From assembly GCA_020099315.1 (NCBI GenBank), contig CP083650.1, positions 1,426,001 to 1,490,000 on the forward strand: a stretch of DNA of 64,000 nt, in the 5' to 3' direction. The stretch comes from Citrobacter europaeus. Its GTDB lineage: Bacteria > Pseudomonadota > Gammaproteobacteria > Enterobacterales > Enterobacteriaceae. The notes under the pieces are model-generated. The model was given only the letters and a program-made list of their open reading frames with translations. It was not told where the DNA came from and made no database searches. Of the stretch, positions 41,865-51,197 are shown piece after piece. Numbering within the stretch: the stretch's first letter is position 1; each line of letters opens with the position of its first letter. Both the position numbers and the translations under genes were made by a program.

Positions 41865-41981
41865 GCCTGCCAACCCGTTTTCGCTGACTACAGTTTCTCA
41901 AGATCCTGCTTTCCCTGCCGATATTTTCTTTGTCTAACCTCTAATTGGTATCAATAACCTCTGGGAAAATCCTGATTTACT

Positions 41982-42005
41982 CGTTATATTTGCGCCTACA
42001 TAACG
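41982..42005. promoter_or_regulatory. ModE operator of modABC
   Basis: The 24-bp near-palindrome begins CGTTATAT and ends ACATAACG, the ModE consensus arrangement (TAT-rich arms, 6-8 bp centre). It lies 19 bp before modA, over the expected transcription start. Confidence 0.9.
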
Positions 42006-42024
42006 AAACGCAAAGGAGTTACAG

Positions 42025-42798
42025 ATGGCACGTACATGGTTACGCTTGTTTGCAGGGGCAACACTTTCTCTTACCGTTGCCGGGCATGCGCTGGCGGATG
42101 AAGGCAAAATTACGGTGTTTGCCGCGGCTTCACTGACCAACGCGATGCAGGACATTGCGACGCAATACAAAAAAGAGAAGAACGTTGATGTTGTCTCCTC
42201 TTTTGCCTCTTCATCCACACTGGCGCGTCAGATTGAAGCAGGCGCACCGGCCGATCTGTTTATTTCTGCCGATCAGAAATGGATGGATTACGCGGTAGAC
42301 AAAAAGTCGATTGATACCGCAACGCGTGCAACGCTGTTAGGTAACAGCCTGGTGGTGGTCGCGCCGAAAGCCAGTGCACAGAAAGACTTCACTATTGACA
42401 GCAAAACCAACTGGACCAGCCTGTTGAACGGTGGACGTCTGGCCGTTGGCGATCCGGAACATGTTCCGGCGGGCATTTATGCCAAAGAAGCGCTGCAAAA
42501 ACTGGGTGCATGGGATACCCTGGCCCCGAAACTGGCACCTGCTGAAGATGTGCGCGGTGCGCTGGCGCTGGTAGAGCGTAACGAAGCGCCGCTGGGTATC
42601 GTCTATGGTTCCGATGCCGTCGCCAGCAAAGGCGTAAAAGTCGTTGCGACTTTCCCGGAAGATTCGCACAAAAAAGTGGAATACCCTATCGCGATTGTTG
42701 ATGGGCACAAAAACGCAACGGTTAGCGCGTTCTATGATTACCTGAAAGGACCGCAGGCTGCTGAAATCTTTAAACGTTATGGATTTACGACCAAGTAA
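42025..42798 (+). CDS. modA: Molybdate ABC transporter substrate-binding protein
   Basis: The protein has 257 residues. A signal peptide (MARTWLRLFAGATLSLTVAG...ALA) is followed by the mature start DEGKITVFAAASLTNAMQ, which contains the oxyanion-binding serine. SSFASSSTLARQIEAGAPADLFISAD follows with the second. It captures molybdate or tungstate in the periplasm for ModBC. AAAGGAG precedes the ATG. Its stop overlaps the modB ATG by one base (TAATG). Confidence 0.98.
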   Translation: MARTWLRLFAGATLSLTVAGHALADEGKITVFAAASLTNAMQDIATQYKKEKNVDVVSSFASSSTLARQIEAGAPADLFISADQKWMDYAVDKKSIDTATRATLLGNSLVVVAPKASAQKDFTIDSKTNWTSLLNGGRLAVGDPEHVPAGIYAKEALQKLGAWDTLAPKLAPAEDVRGALALVERNEAPLGIVYGSDAVASKGVKVVATFPEDSHKKVEYPIAIVDGHKNATVSAFYDYLKGPQAAEIFKRYGFTTK

Positions 42799-43487
42799 TG
42801 ATACTGACCGATCCTGAATGGCAGGCCGTCATACTGAGCCTGAAAGTTTCTTCCCTGGCCGTCTTGTTTAGCCTGCCGTTTGGGATCTTCTTTGCCTGGC
42901 TGCTTGTGCGATGCAAGTTCCCGGGCAAAGCACTGCTCGACAGCGTTCTGCATTTGCCGCTGGTTCTGCCGCCGGTGGTGGTGGGCTATCTGCTGTTGAT
43001 TGCTATGGGGCGGCGCGGATTCATTGGCGAATGGCTGTACGACTGGTTTGGCATCACCTTTGCCTTTAGCTGGCGCGGTGCGGTGCTGGCCGCAGCGGTG
43101 ATGTCCTTCCCTCTGATGGTAAGGGCTATTCGTCTGGCGTTGGAAGGTGTTGACGTCAAACTGGAGCAGGCGGCCCGCACGCTGGGAGCCGGACGCTGGC
43201 GCGTATTTATGACCATTACGCTACCGCTGATGCTACCCGGCATTATTGTCGGTACGGTGCTGGCGTTTGCGCGTTCCCTCGGGGAATTCGGCGCAACAAT
43301 TACCTTTGTCTCCAATATTCCTGGCGAAACCCGCACTATCCCTTCGGCGATGTATACCTTGATCCAGACCCCCGGCGGCGAAAGCGCGGCGGCAAGGTTA
43401 TGTATTATTTCTATTGTGTTAGCGCTGATTTCACTGCTGATCTCTGAATGGCTGGCGCGTATTAGCCGTGAACGGACGGGGCGATAA
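42798..43487 (+). CDS. modB: Molybdate ABC transporter permease ModB
   Basis: The protein has 229 residues with five predicted membrane helices. The EAA loop that docks the ATPase is at about 118-150 (LEQAARTLGAGRWRVFMTITLPLMLPGI). It forms the homodimeric channel for molybdate. It is coupled to modA by a one-base overlap and lies 2 bp before modC. Confidence 0.98.
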   Translation: MILTDPEWQAVILSLKVSSLAVLFSLPFGIFFAWLLVRCKFPGKALLDSVLHLPLVLPPVVVGYLLLIAMGRRGFIGEWLYDWFGITFAFSWRGAVLAAAVMSFPLMVRAIRLALEGVDVKLEQAARTLGAGRWRVFMTITLPLMLPGIIVGTVLAFARSLGEFGATITFVSNIPGETRTIPSAMYTLIQTPGGESAAARLCIISIVLALISLLISEWLARISRERTGR

Positions 43488-43489
43488 CC

Positions 43490-44548
43490 ATGCTGGAACT
43501 TAATTTCTCTCAGACGCTGGGAACGCATTGCCTGACGCTCAACGAAACGCTGCCAGCCAGCGGGATCACCGCTATTTTCGGTGTTTCCGGCGCGGGAAAA
43601 ACCTCACTGATTAACGCCATCAGCGGTCTGACCCAGCCGCAGTCCGGGCGTATCGTGCTCAACGGTCGGGTCTTAAACGACGTCGAGAACGGTGTCTGTT
43701 TAACGCCTGAAAAACGCCGGGTGGGCTATGTTTTCCAGGATGCGCGCCTGTTCCCGCATTATAAAGTACGCGGTAACCTGCGTTATGGAATGGCGAAAAG
43801 CATGGCCGGACAGTTTGACAAGCTGGTGGCGCTGTTGGGCATTGAGCCGCTGCTTGACCGTCTGCCCGGCGGTCTTTCTGGTGGCGAAAAGCAGCGCGTC
43901 GCGATCGGCCGGGCGTTGCTTACCGCGCCGGAACTGTTGCTGCTTGATGAGCCGTTAGCCTCGCTGGATATTCCGCGTAAGCGCGAACTGCTGCCTTATC
44001 TGCAACGCCTGGCGCGAGAAATCAATATTCCGATGCTGTACGTCAGCCACTCGCTCGATGAAATCTTGCACCTGGCGGACAAAGTGATGGTACTGGAAAA
44101 CGGGCAGGTCAAAGCGTTTGGTTCGCTGGAAGATGTCTGGGGCAGCAGCGTGATGCACCCCTGGCTGCCTAAGGAACAGCAAAGCAGCATTCTGAAAGTC
44201 AGCGTGCTGGAACATCATCCACACTACGCGATGACCGCGTTGGCGCTTGGCGATCAGCATTTGTGGGTCAATAAGCTGGATCAACCGCTGCAAACCGCGC
44301 TGCGTATTCGTATTCAGGCATCTGATGTTTCACTGGTGCTCCAACCGCCGCAGCAGACCAGTATTCGTAACGTTCTCCGGGCGAAAGTCGCGCAGTGCTA
44401 TGACGATAACGGCCAGGTGGAAGTTCAGCTTGAAGTTGGCGGCAGGACGCTGTGGGCGAGGATTAGCCCATGGGCCAGGGATGAACTGGGTATCAAACCT
44501 GGCCTGTGGCTGTACGCGCAAATTAAGAGCGTGTCGATTACCGCCTGA
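43490..44548 (+). CDS. modC: Molybdate ABC transporter ATP-binding protein ModC
   Basis: The protein has 352 residues. The Walker A is GVSGAGKTSL (about 31-40), signature LSGGEKQRVAIGRAL, Walker B LLLLDEPLASLD and switch His in YVSHSLDE. The C-terminal 70 residues are a Mop/TOBE domain (SIRNVLRAKVAQCYDDNGQVEVQLEVGG) that senses oxyanion. It powers ModB. It is the last gene of modABC and ends convergently with ybhA, whose stop (44549-44551) directly follows the modC stop. Confidence 0.98.
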   Translation: MLELNFSQTLGTHCLTLNETLPASGITAIFGVSGAGKTSLINAISGLTQPQSGRIVLNGRVLNDVENGVCLTPEKRRVGYVFQDARLFPHYKVRGNLRYGMAKSMAGQFDKLVALLGIEPLLDRLPGGLSGGEKQRVAIGRALLTAPELLLLDEPLASLDIPRKRELLPYLQRLAREINIPMLYVSHSLDEILHLADKVMVLENGQVKAFGSLEDVWGSSVMHPWLPKEQQSSILKVSVLEHHPHYAMTALALGDQHLWVNKLDQPLQTALRIRIQASDVSLVLQPPQQTSIRNVLRAKVAQCYDDNGQVEVQLEVGGRTLWARISPWARDELGIKPGLWLYAQIKSVSITA

Positions 44549-45367
44549 TTACAGCAGGTGCGAGTAAATAAATTTCGCGATGCTGTCGGTGGTGTTGTCA
44601 CCAATCACGATGTTGGCGCGGGCTTTTACCGCGTCATCCGCATTGCCCATCGCCACGCCAGTGCCTGCGGCTTCCAGCATGCTGATATCGTTGAAGTTAT
44701 CACCAAAGGCAATCACGTTTTCCATTGATCCGCCCTGTGCTTCAATCCATTGGGTAAGGCGTCGTCCTTTGCTGTTGCCTTTACGGGCAATGTCGACCTG
44801 ATCGTGCCAGGACCATTCACACTCCAGCCCCAACTGTTGCTCGACGTACTGACCAAACTGCTGCAGTTTCGGAATATCTTCGTCGGTCAGCGCAAATTTC
44901 CAGACGGCGTTAACGTCATGTGCGGCCTGTGCCAGCGAAGGCACCTGGGTGAAGGTTGGGCGCTGTTCCGGCGGCAGAGTTTGCGCCCAGTTAGCGGTAC
45001 GTACTACATGCCCGGTCGGGCGCTCATACAGCATGGCCTCATCGACATACATCAGCCCGTGGATCTGATGTTCATCCAGCATTTCGATCAGCTGTAATGC
45101 CTGGTCTACCGGAAGAGGATCGGAATCCAGTACCTTTTTTGCCTGATAATCATACAAGTAGGTGCCGTTACAGCAAATTGCAGGTGTATCCAGCGCCAGT
45201 GCCTGATAAAAAGGATGAATAGCAACGTGATGGCGACCTGTGACAATGATAAGTTGGTATCCTGCTTCTCTGGCGCGCGAGAGCGCTTCCAGAGAGGATG
45301 GCAGCAAGGTTTTTTTCGGGGTCAACAGGGTACCGTCTAAATCCAGGGCAATCACGCGTGCGGTCAT
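44549..45367 (-). CDS. ybhA: Pyridoxal phosphate phosphatase YbhA (HAD family)
   Basis: The protein has 272 residues. It is a Cof-type HAD hydrolase with the nucleophile motif ALDLDGTLL (D9, D11), motif II IIVTGRHH, motif III lysine in RKGNSKGRRL and motif IV FGDNFNDISML. E. coli YbhA dephosphorylates pyridoxal 5'-phosphate and some sugar phosphates. It is divergent from pgl, with about 165 bp between the starts. Confidence 0.95.
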   Translation of the reverse strand: MTARVIALDLDGTLLTPKKTLLPSSLEALSRAREAGYQLIIVTGRHHVAIHPFYQALALDTPAICCNGTYLYDYQAKKVLDSDPLPVDQALQLIEMLDEHQIHGLMYVDEAMLYERPTGHVVRTANWAQTLPPEQRPTFTQVPSLAQAAHDVNAVWKFALTDEDIPKLQQFGQYVEQQLGLECEWSWHDQVDIARKGNSKGRRLTQWIEAQGGSMENVIAFGDNFNDISMLEAAGTGVAMGNADDAVKARANIVIGDNTTDSIAKFIYSHLL

Positions 45368-45532
45368 AGTTTTTTCCAGATTAAGGTTGAGAATTTCGTC
45401 TGCTGGAATGGTACACCGAGACGGGAGCCGGACAAAATTCTGAGCCTTAATTAAGCATTCACCGTTAAAAGCGTCTACCTTAGGCGTGTGTCAGGCAATT
45501 GCAGCCACCTGCCAAAAAGCAAAGGAGTATTC

Positions 45533-46528
45533 ATGAAGCAAACCGTTTATACCGCCAGCCCTGAAAGTCAGCAAATCCACGTCTGGAGCCTGAATCACGA
45601 TGGTTCTCTGACGCTGACGCAGGTGGTTGATGTGCCGGGTCAGGTACAGCCGATGGTCGTCAGCCCGGATAAGCGCTACCTGTATGTAGGCGTGCGCCCG
45701 GAGTTTCGCGTGTTGGCTTACCGTATTGCGCCTGATGACGGTGCGCTGACTTTCGCGGCGGAGTCTGCGCTGCCGGGCAGCCCGACGCATATTTCTACCG
45801 ATCATCAGGGACGTTTCGTGTTCGTTGGCTCTTATAACGCTGGCAGCGTGAGCGTCACGCGTCTGGAAGATGGTCTGCCGGTGGAACTGGTTGACGTGGT
45901 TGAAGGTCTGGATGGCTGTCACTCGGCCAACATCTCTCCGGATAACCGTATTCTGTGGGTTCCTGCGTTGAAGCAGGATCGTATCTGCCTGTTTGAGGTA
46001 AGCGATGATGGTCATCTGGTCGCGCAGGAACCGGCTGAAGTAAACACCGTTGAAGGTGCGGGCCCACGTCATATGGCGTTCCATCCGAATAAACAATATG
46101 CCTACTGTGTGAATGAACTGAACAGCTCCGTTGACGTCTGGGAGCTGAAAGATCCGTACGGTAAGATCGAGTGCGTGCAGACGCTGGATATGATGCCTGC
46201 TGATTTCGCTGATACCCGTTGGGCCGCAGATATTCACATCACGCCGGATGGGCGTCATCTGTATGCCTGCGATCGCACCGCCAGCCTGATTACGGTCTTT
46301 AGCGTGTCTGAAGATGGCAGCGTGCTGACCAAAGAGGGTTTCCAGCCTACCGAGACTCAGCCGCGCGGTTTTAATGTCGACCACAGTGGTAAATACCTGA
46401 TTGCCGCCGGGCAAAAATCGCACCATATCGCGGTGTACGAGATTGCAGGCGAGCAAGGGCTGCTGACAGAGAAAGGACGTTATGCGGTAGGTCAGGGCCC
46501 AATGTGGGTCGTGGTTAACGCGTATTAA
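45533..46528 (+). CDS. pgl: 6-phosphogluconolactonase
   Basis: The protein has 331 residues from the ATG at 45533 (MKQTVYTASPESQQIHVW), as in E. coli; AAAGGAG lies upstream. It is a seven-bladed beta-propeller lactonase (YbhE type) with GSYNAGSVSV, GCHSANISPDNR and GAGPRHMAFHPN blocks. It hydrolyses 6-phosphogluconolactone in the oxidative pentose phosphate pathway. Confidence 0.97.
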   Translation: MKQTVYTASPESQQIHVWSLNHDGSLTLTQVVDVPGQVQPMVVSPDKRYLYVGVRPEFRVLAYRIAPDDGALTFAAESALPGSPTHISTDHQGRFVFVGSYNAGSVSVTRLEDGLPVELVDVVEGLDGCHSANISPDNRILWVPALKQDRICLFEVSDDGHLVAQEPAEVNTVEGAGPRHMAFHPNKQYAYCVNELNSSVDVWELKDPYGKIECVQTLDMMPADFADTRWAADIHITPDGRHLYACDRTASLITVFSVSEDGSVLTKEGFQPTETQPRGFNVDHSGKYLIAAGQKSHHIAVYEIAGEQGLLTEKGRYAVGQGPMWVVVNAY

Positions 46529-46540
46529 TTCTGCGTCGAA

Positions 46541-46593
46541 TGCCGGATGAGCATCCGGCATACTGCCCGGCAGAGCATGATTCTGCCGGGTTT
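46541..46593. terminator. Palindrome and terminator between pgl and ybhC
   Basis: TGCCGGATGAGCATCCGGCA (46541-46560) is a self-complementary REP-like arm. It is followed by CCCGGCAGA-GCATGAT-TCTGCCGGG-TTT (46566-46593), a 9-bp stem that can end pgl transcription. Confidence 0.8.
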
Positions 46594-46610
46594 ACATAAG
46601 AGAATGACGT

Positions 46611-47894
46611 TTACTTCTTAGGTTCAGCAACCACTTTACTACCGATACCGCGGTTGTTGTATTCCCACATGCGGTTGAAATTGGTGTCGTTCAGGTTACG
46701 CTGGATTTCACCTTTATCATCTTCTGCACCTGTATTTCCGGCAAACGGGTGTTTTGCGATAACGCTGTCAGCCCATGGTTTTGCCATGTTAAAGCCTTCG
46801 TTAATTACGCTGTCACGAATCACGACCTGACCGTTAGTGTTGGAATCGACATCCAGCGAACGGCCCAGTTGCGCCACGCCATCACCACTTGCCGTGAAGC
46901 GGCTATTGATAGCCAGGAAACCGTAGTAGATGTTTGACAGGGTAGCCGGTGCGAACACATAGGCTTCCTGCTGGGTACGGGAATTCACTACACGGAATTC
47001 GGTGTTATCGAACACCACTGCGCCGCGACCGGACACAATATCCACATCGCCTTCAATGTAGCTGTTGGTAACCAGCGTACGCGGCTGACGATCGTTTTCC
47101 AGACGGTTTTGCACACCGCTGTTGGTGACGAAGAAGGTATTCTGGCGGCCCAGGATGTTAACCTTGTTAATCTGCACTTTATCGCCATCGGTACGCAGCG
47201 CAACGGCCGGGTGGTTGCCCGCATCAACGCTGTCACCGAGGTTGTTCTCGATGGTCAGGTTTTGCAATTGCAGACCGTTATTTTGCGACCAGACGACGGC
47301 GGAACACATCACGCCAATATTTGCGCCACGTTTGTTCTGGCAATTATCAAACATATACCACGCAGGTTTACCCGGCATGTATTTACCGCCCGGGTTCACC
47401 GTACGACGCCAGTCTGCGGTGCTCATGTCACCGTCAATGGCCTGGCCGATTTTTACATCCAGCGGTTTTTCGCCCATACCGTACAGCGTCAGGCTACCCG
47501 TTGCTGCCGGAATGTATACCGTACCCTGATACTCGCCCGGCATAATCGCGATGTACTGACGTTTGTTAGTACGTTTGATGATTGCCGCATCAACCGCAGC
47601 CTGAATGCTGGTATGGGTGACGCCCTGAGTGCCTGCCGGGCCAACGACGAAGTCAGGCTGCGCAGGCAAAGAAATAGCAGAAGGGCTCCACGGCGCGGTG
47701 TTTGGCGTCAGTGCGGAAAAATAGTGCGCAGCAACGAAGTTTTTCGCTTCATTGGCCGACAGGATCGGGCGCGAAGAGGTGCCTGGCGCGGTCTGATCGG
47801 AAGGAATTTGATCGGGCGGCGTAGAGCTACAGGCGGTCAGCGTCACGCCAAAAGCCATAGCCAGCGCCAGACGGGAAACTGATGATATGTTCAC
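46611..47894 (-). CDS. ybhC: Outer-membrane lipoprotein, pectinesterase-family (YbhC)
   Basis: I chose a GTG start at 47894, which gives 427 residues, the E. coli length, and has GGAG nine bases upstream; an ATG at 47924 would add ten residues before the signal peptide. The lipobox is GVTLTACSS. The mature protein is a parallel beta-helix of the pectin methylesterase family, with GVTHTSIQAAVDAA and YIEGDVDIVSGRGAVVFDN. E. coli YbhC is inactive on pectin and is thought to be an acyl-CoA or other esterase relic in the outer membrane. It may bind an oligosaccharide. Confidence 0.93.
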   Translation of the reverse strand: MNISSVSRLALAMAFGVTLTACSSTPPDQIPSDQTAPGTSSRPILSANEAKNFVAAHYFSALTPNTAPWSPSAISLPAQPDFVVGPAGTQGVTHTSIQAAVDAAIIKRTNKRQYIAIMPGEYQGTVYIPAATGSLTLYGMGEKPLDVKIGQAIDGDMSTADWRRTVNPGGKYMPGKPAWYMFDNCQNKRGANIGVMCSAVVWSQNNGLQLQNLTIENNLGDSVDAGNHPAVALRTDGDKVQINKVNILGRQNTFFVTNSGVQNRLENDRQPRTLVTNSYIEGDVDIVSGRGAVVFDNTEFRVVNSRTQQEAYVFAPATLSNIYYGFLAINSRFTASGDGVAQLGRSLDVDSNTNGQVVIRDSVINEGFNMAKPWADSVIAKHPFAGNTGAEDDKGEIQRNLNDTNFNRMWEYNNRGIGSKVVAEPKK

Positions 47895-48084
47895 AGGTTG
47901 CTCCGGGCTTTGAAAGTTATCCATTGAAGCCTGCTTTTTTATACTAAGTTGAGCGAAACGGGAAGGTTAAAAGGTAAAAAGTTGTTTTTATCACCACAAA
48001 GCCCGGCGCGGAGAGTCCTTATATCACAAATACATAACAATTACGGTCCTTCAGGTTGACAACATCCCTATAATCAAAAATAAA

Positions 48085-48095
48085 TGTCTATACAA
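48085..48095. promoter_or_regulatory. Putative HutC operator upstream of hutIGC
   Basis: TGTCTATACAA lies 22 bp before the hutI ATG. The same 11 bp appear in reverse orientation before hutU. It follows a -10-like TATAAT (48069-48074), so a repressor here would cover the transcription start. Confidence 0.68.
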
Positions 48096-48117
48096 CCTAT
48101 GACAAGTGGTGAGTCGA

Positions 48118-49341
48118 ATGCAGCAATTCTTCCCTGATGATGTTATCTGGCGCAATGTTCGTCTGGCGACTATGGATCCTGAACGAGGCACCCCGTATGG
48201 GCTGGTGGATGGCCATGCGCTGATCGTCCGCCAGGGTAAGATTCGCGATATCGTCCCGGAGTCATCGTTATATCTGACTCATGATAATACCTTTGATATG
48301 CAGGGCAGATTGATTACGCCTGGCCTGATTGACTGCCATACGCATCTGGTTTTTGGCGGAAACCGCGCAGGTGAATGGGAGCAACGGCTAAACGGTGTCT
48401 CCTACCAGCAGATAAGCGCCGAGGGCGGGGGGATTAATGCCACCGTGTCGGCGACCCGCAGCGCCACGGATGAACAACTCTTACACGTAGCCCATCAGCG
48501 GATGGAACAGTTGATCAAAGAAGGCGTTACGCTGCTGGAAATAAAATCGGGTTACGGCCTGGATTTACAGACAGAAGAGAAAATATTGCGCGTGGCGGCG
48601 GCGCTGGCGGCAGAGAATATCGTTGAAATCAGCCCGACGCTGTTGGCTGCGCATGCGACTCCAGCGGAATACCGTGATGACCCTGACGGCTATATTACGC
48701 TGGTTTGCGAGACCATTTTGCCGCAGTTGTGGGAACAAGGGCTTTTCGAGACCGTCGACCTGTTCTGTGAAAGCGTTGGTTTTTCGTTGGCGCAGAGTGA
48801 GCGGGTGTTTCAGGCTGCGCAGGCGCTGGGCATCCCGATTAAAGGTCATGTCGAACAACTGTCATTGCTTGGTGGTGCGCAATTAGTAAGCCGCTACCAC
48901 GGGCTATCCGCCGATCATATTGAATACCTCGATGAAGCGGGCGTGGCGGCGATGAGCCAAAGCGGTACGGTCGGCGTGCTGCTGCCCGGCGCGTTCTATT
49001 TCCTCAAAGAGCAGCAGCGCCCACCGGTAGCGTTGCTGCGTCAATATCAGGTACCGATGGCGGTAGCGACAGATTTTAACCCCGGTACCAGTCCGTTTAT
49101 CAGCTTGCACTGGGCGATGAATATGGCCTGTGTTCAGTTTGGCCTAACGCCGGAAGAAGCATGGGCGGGCGTAACCCGTCATGCGGCCCGGGCACTGGGG
49201 CGTCATGCCACCCACGGTCAATTGAAGGCCGGGTTTGTGGCCGATTTTGTGGTGTGGGACGCAACTCTCCCGGTCGAGATCTTGTATGAACCCGGACGCA
49301 ACCCGCTCTACCAACGCATATTCAAAGGACAAATAGCATGA
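48118..49341 (+). CDS. hutI: Imidazolonepropionase
   Basis: The protein has 407 residues from the ATG at 48118; in-frame GTG codons at 48106 and 48109 are possible but less likely. It is an amidohydrolase with the metal-binding HTHLVFGGNRAGEWEQRL (about 68-86), GHVEQLSLLGGAQL and the catalytic DFNPGTSP. It opens 4-imidazolone-5-propionate to N-formimino-L-glutamate, the third step of histidine breakdown. It leads hutIGC and overlaps hutG by 4 bp. Confidence 0.97.
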   Translation: MQQFFPDDVIWRNVRLATMDPERGTPYGLVDGHALIVRQGKIRDIVPESSLYLTHDNTFDMQGRLITPGLIDCHTHLVFGGNRAGEWEQRLNGVSYQQISAEGGGINATVSATRSATDEQLLHVAHQRMEQLIKEGVTLLEIKSGYGLDLQTEEKILRVAAALAAENIVEISPTLLAAHATPAEYRDDPDGYITLVCETILPQLWEQGLFETVDLFCESVGFSLAQSERVFQAAQALGIPIKGHVEQLSLLGGAQLVSRYHGLSADHIEYLDEAGVAAMSQSGTVGVLLPGAFYFLKEQQRPPVALLRQYQVPMAVATDFNPGTSPFISLHWAMNMACVQFGLTPEEAWAGVTRHAARALGRHATHGQLKAGFVADFVVWDATLPVEILYEPGRNPLYQRIFKGQIA

Positions 49342-50279
49342 CTAACTGGCAACCTGCTTCACCTGCGCTGTGGCAGGGACGTGATGACCGCGCCGAATCG
49401 CCGAATGCGCTGCGCCTGTTTCAGACTATCACCCTGAGCCCGACGTTTAGCCCGGAAATGTATCGCGAGCAGATAGCACTGCTTGGTTTTGCCTGTGATG
49501 AAGGCGTGAAACGTAATCAGGGGCGCACGGGAGCTGCCGGAGCGCCAGACGCGCTGCGTAAAGCGCTGGCGAATTTAGCCAGCCACGATGGGCATCAGCG
49601 GCTGGTGGATCTGGGAAATATTGTGGCGCAGTCTCCCGATCTTGAGGGCGCGCAGCAGGCGTTACGCAATGCGGTACAGCGCTGTCAGCAGGAGAACATG
49701 CGTACCTTCGTTCTGGGTGGAGGACACGAAACCGCCTTTGCGCACGGCGCTGGCGTACTGGATGCGTTCCCGCAGGCGAAAGTGGGGATAGTCAACTTCG
49801 ATGCGCATCTCGATTTGCGCCATGCCGGGCAGGCCACGTCCGGTACGCCGTTTCGCCAACTGGCGCAACTGTGCGACGAACAGCAGCGTGAATTTCACTA
49901 TGCCTGTATCGGCGTCAGCCGGGCGGCAAATACCCAGGCGCTATGGGATGAAGCCCTGCGACTCGGTGTGACCGTAGTGGAGGATCTGCATTGTGATACG
50001 GCGCAGGCTCAGCTGGCGCAGTTTGCCGCCAACCTGGATGTCGTCTATCTGACTATCGACCTCGACGTGATGCCAGTATGGGAAATGCCCGGCGTGTCGG
50101 CCCCCGCCGCGCTTGGCGTACCGTTGGCGACGCTGCTGAGACTGATTGAGCCCCTGTGCCGTAGCGGTAAACTACAGGCGGTGGATATGGTTGAATTTAA
50201 TCCACGCTTTGACGATGATGGCAGGGCGGCGCGGGTTGCGGCGCGATTAGGCTGGCAAATCGCACACTGGTGGCACTGA
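49338..50279 (+). CDS. hutG: Formimidoylglutamase
   Basis: The protein has 313 residues of the arginase/ureohydrolase fold. The Mn2+ ligands lie in GGGHETAFAHG, VNFDAHLDLR and TIDLDVMP. It converts N-formimino-L-glutamate to glutamate and formamide, so histidine enters the same glutamate pool as the fermentation island. Its ATG overlaps the hutI stop (ATGA). Confidence 0.97.
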   Translation: MTNWQPASPALWQGRDDRAESPNALRLFQTITLSPTFSPEMYREQIALLGFACDEGVKRNQGRTGAAGAPDALRKALANLASHDGHQRLVDLGNIVAQSPDLEGAQQALRNAVQRCQQENMRTFVLGGGHETAFAHGAGVLDAFPQAKVGIVNFDAHLDLRHAGQATSGTPFRQLAQLCDEQQREFHYACIGVSRAANTQALWDEALRLGVTVVEDLHCDTAQAQLAQFAANLDVVYLTIDLDVMPVWEMPGVSAPAALGVPLATLLRLIEPLCRSGKLQAVDMVEFNPRFDDDGRAARVAARLGWQIAHWWH

Positions 50280-50282
50280 CAT

Positions 50283-50306
50283 ACCTGATGGCGTTGCGCT
50301 TATCAG
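50283..50306. repeat. REP-like hairpin between hutG and hutC
   Basis: CCTGATGGCGTTGCGCTTATCAGG is a single imperfect palindrome in the 87-bp gap. It could give hutC a lower expression than hutIG. Confidence 0.65.
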
Positions 50307-50366
50307 GTTCGGGTAATGCCTGTAAACTGTACCCACTCACATTCTCAGCTTAAGGAAGGCTCACGC

Positions 50367-51086
50367 ATGCTCCCATCCCGTTCTGCTCCGGCTCCTTTTT
50401 ACGAAAAGGTCAAACAGGAGATCAGCGAAAAAATTGCCAGTGGTATCTGGCAACCTCACGATCGCATTCCGTCTGAGGCTGAGCTGGTGGCGCAGTATGG
50501 TTTCAGCCGCATGACCATCAACCGTGCGCTGCGTGAGTTAACGGATGAAGGTCTACTGGTGCGTTTACAGGGCGTGGGGACGTTTGTCGCCGAACCAAAA
50601 GGCCAGTCCGCGCTGTTTGAAATCCGCAGCATCGCGGATGAAATCAACGCCCGTCAGCATCAGCACCGGTGCGAAGTGCTGACGCTGGAAAGAACCCAGG
50701 CAAACGCGCAGCAGGCTTTGGTGTTAAACGTCAAAGAAGGCACCTCCATTTTTCACTCTGTCATGGTGCACTTCGAGAACGATTTGCCAGTGCAGATTGA
50801 GGATCGCTGCGTGAATGCCGAAATTGTGCCGGAGTATCTGGCGCAGGATTACAGCCAGACCACGCCGCACGCTTACCTGTCGCTGATAGCCCCTTTAACG
50901 GAAGGTGAACATATTGTTGAAGCGGTGCGTGCCAGCGCCGAAGAATGTGTACTGCTGAATATCAAAGAACACGATCCCTGCCTGCTAATCCGTCGTAAAA
51001 CCTGGTCTGCGTCATCCATTGTATCTCATGCCCGTTTGCTGTTCCCGGGTTCCCGCTATCGTCTGCAAGGGCGCTTCATGTCCTGA
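50367..51086 (+). CDS. hutC: Histidine utilisation repressor HutC (GntR family)
   Basis: The protein has 239 residues from the ATG at 50367 (MLPSRSAPAPFYEKVKQE), preceded by AAGGAAGG; a 17-codon upstream extension is unsupported. The N-terminal GntR winged helix (about 10-75) has HDRIPSEAELVAQYGFSRMTINRAL. The UTRA effector domain follows (about 95-235). HutC represses both hut operons until urocanate binds. It lies within hutIGC, so it also limits its own synthesis. Confidence 0.96.
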   Translation: MLPSRSAPAPFYEKVKQEISEKIASGIWQPHDRIPSEAELVAQYGFSRMTINRALRELTDEGLLVRLQGVGTFVAEPKGQSALFEIRSIADEINARQHQHRCEVLTLERTQANAQQALVLNVKEGTSIFHSVMVHFENDLPVQIEDRCVNAEIVPEYLAQDYSQTTPHAYLSLIAPLTEGEHIVEAVRASAEECVLLNIKEHDPCLLIRRKTWSASSIVSHARLLFPGSRYRLQGRFMS

Positions 51087-51153
51087 AAATCGTGATTGCT
51101 GCCGCAGTATGGCAAAAATGTAGCTCAGTTGTTAACTGCGATCTTGCGTTTAA

Positions 51154-51164
51154 TTGTATAGACA
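51154..51164. promoter_or_regulatory. Putative HutC operator upstream of hutUH
   Basis: TTGTATAGACA is the exact reverse complement of the 11 bp before hutI. It is embedded in TTGTATAGACAAGTATATAC. The site is 135 bp before hutU, so the message has a leader that includes a BIME. Confidence 0.68.
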
Positions 51165-51197
51165 AGTATATACTTTTAGCTAATGTGACCGTTAATC

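Noticed and set aside
45491..46561. 356-codon open frame opposite pgl
   Set aside because: Complement of the pgl coding sequence with no domain. pgl itself is certain.
48056..48074. TTGACA followed by TATAAT before hutI
   Set aside because: The two hexamers are only 7 bp apart, far less than the 16-18 bp a sigma-70 promoter needs. Only the TATAAT may be real.
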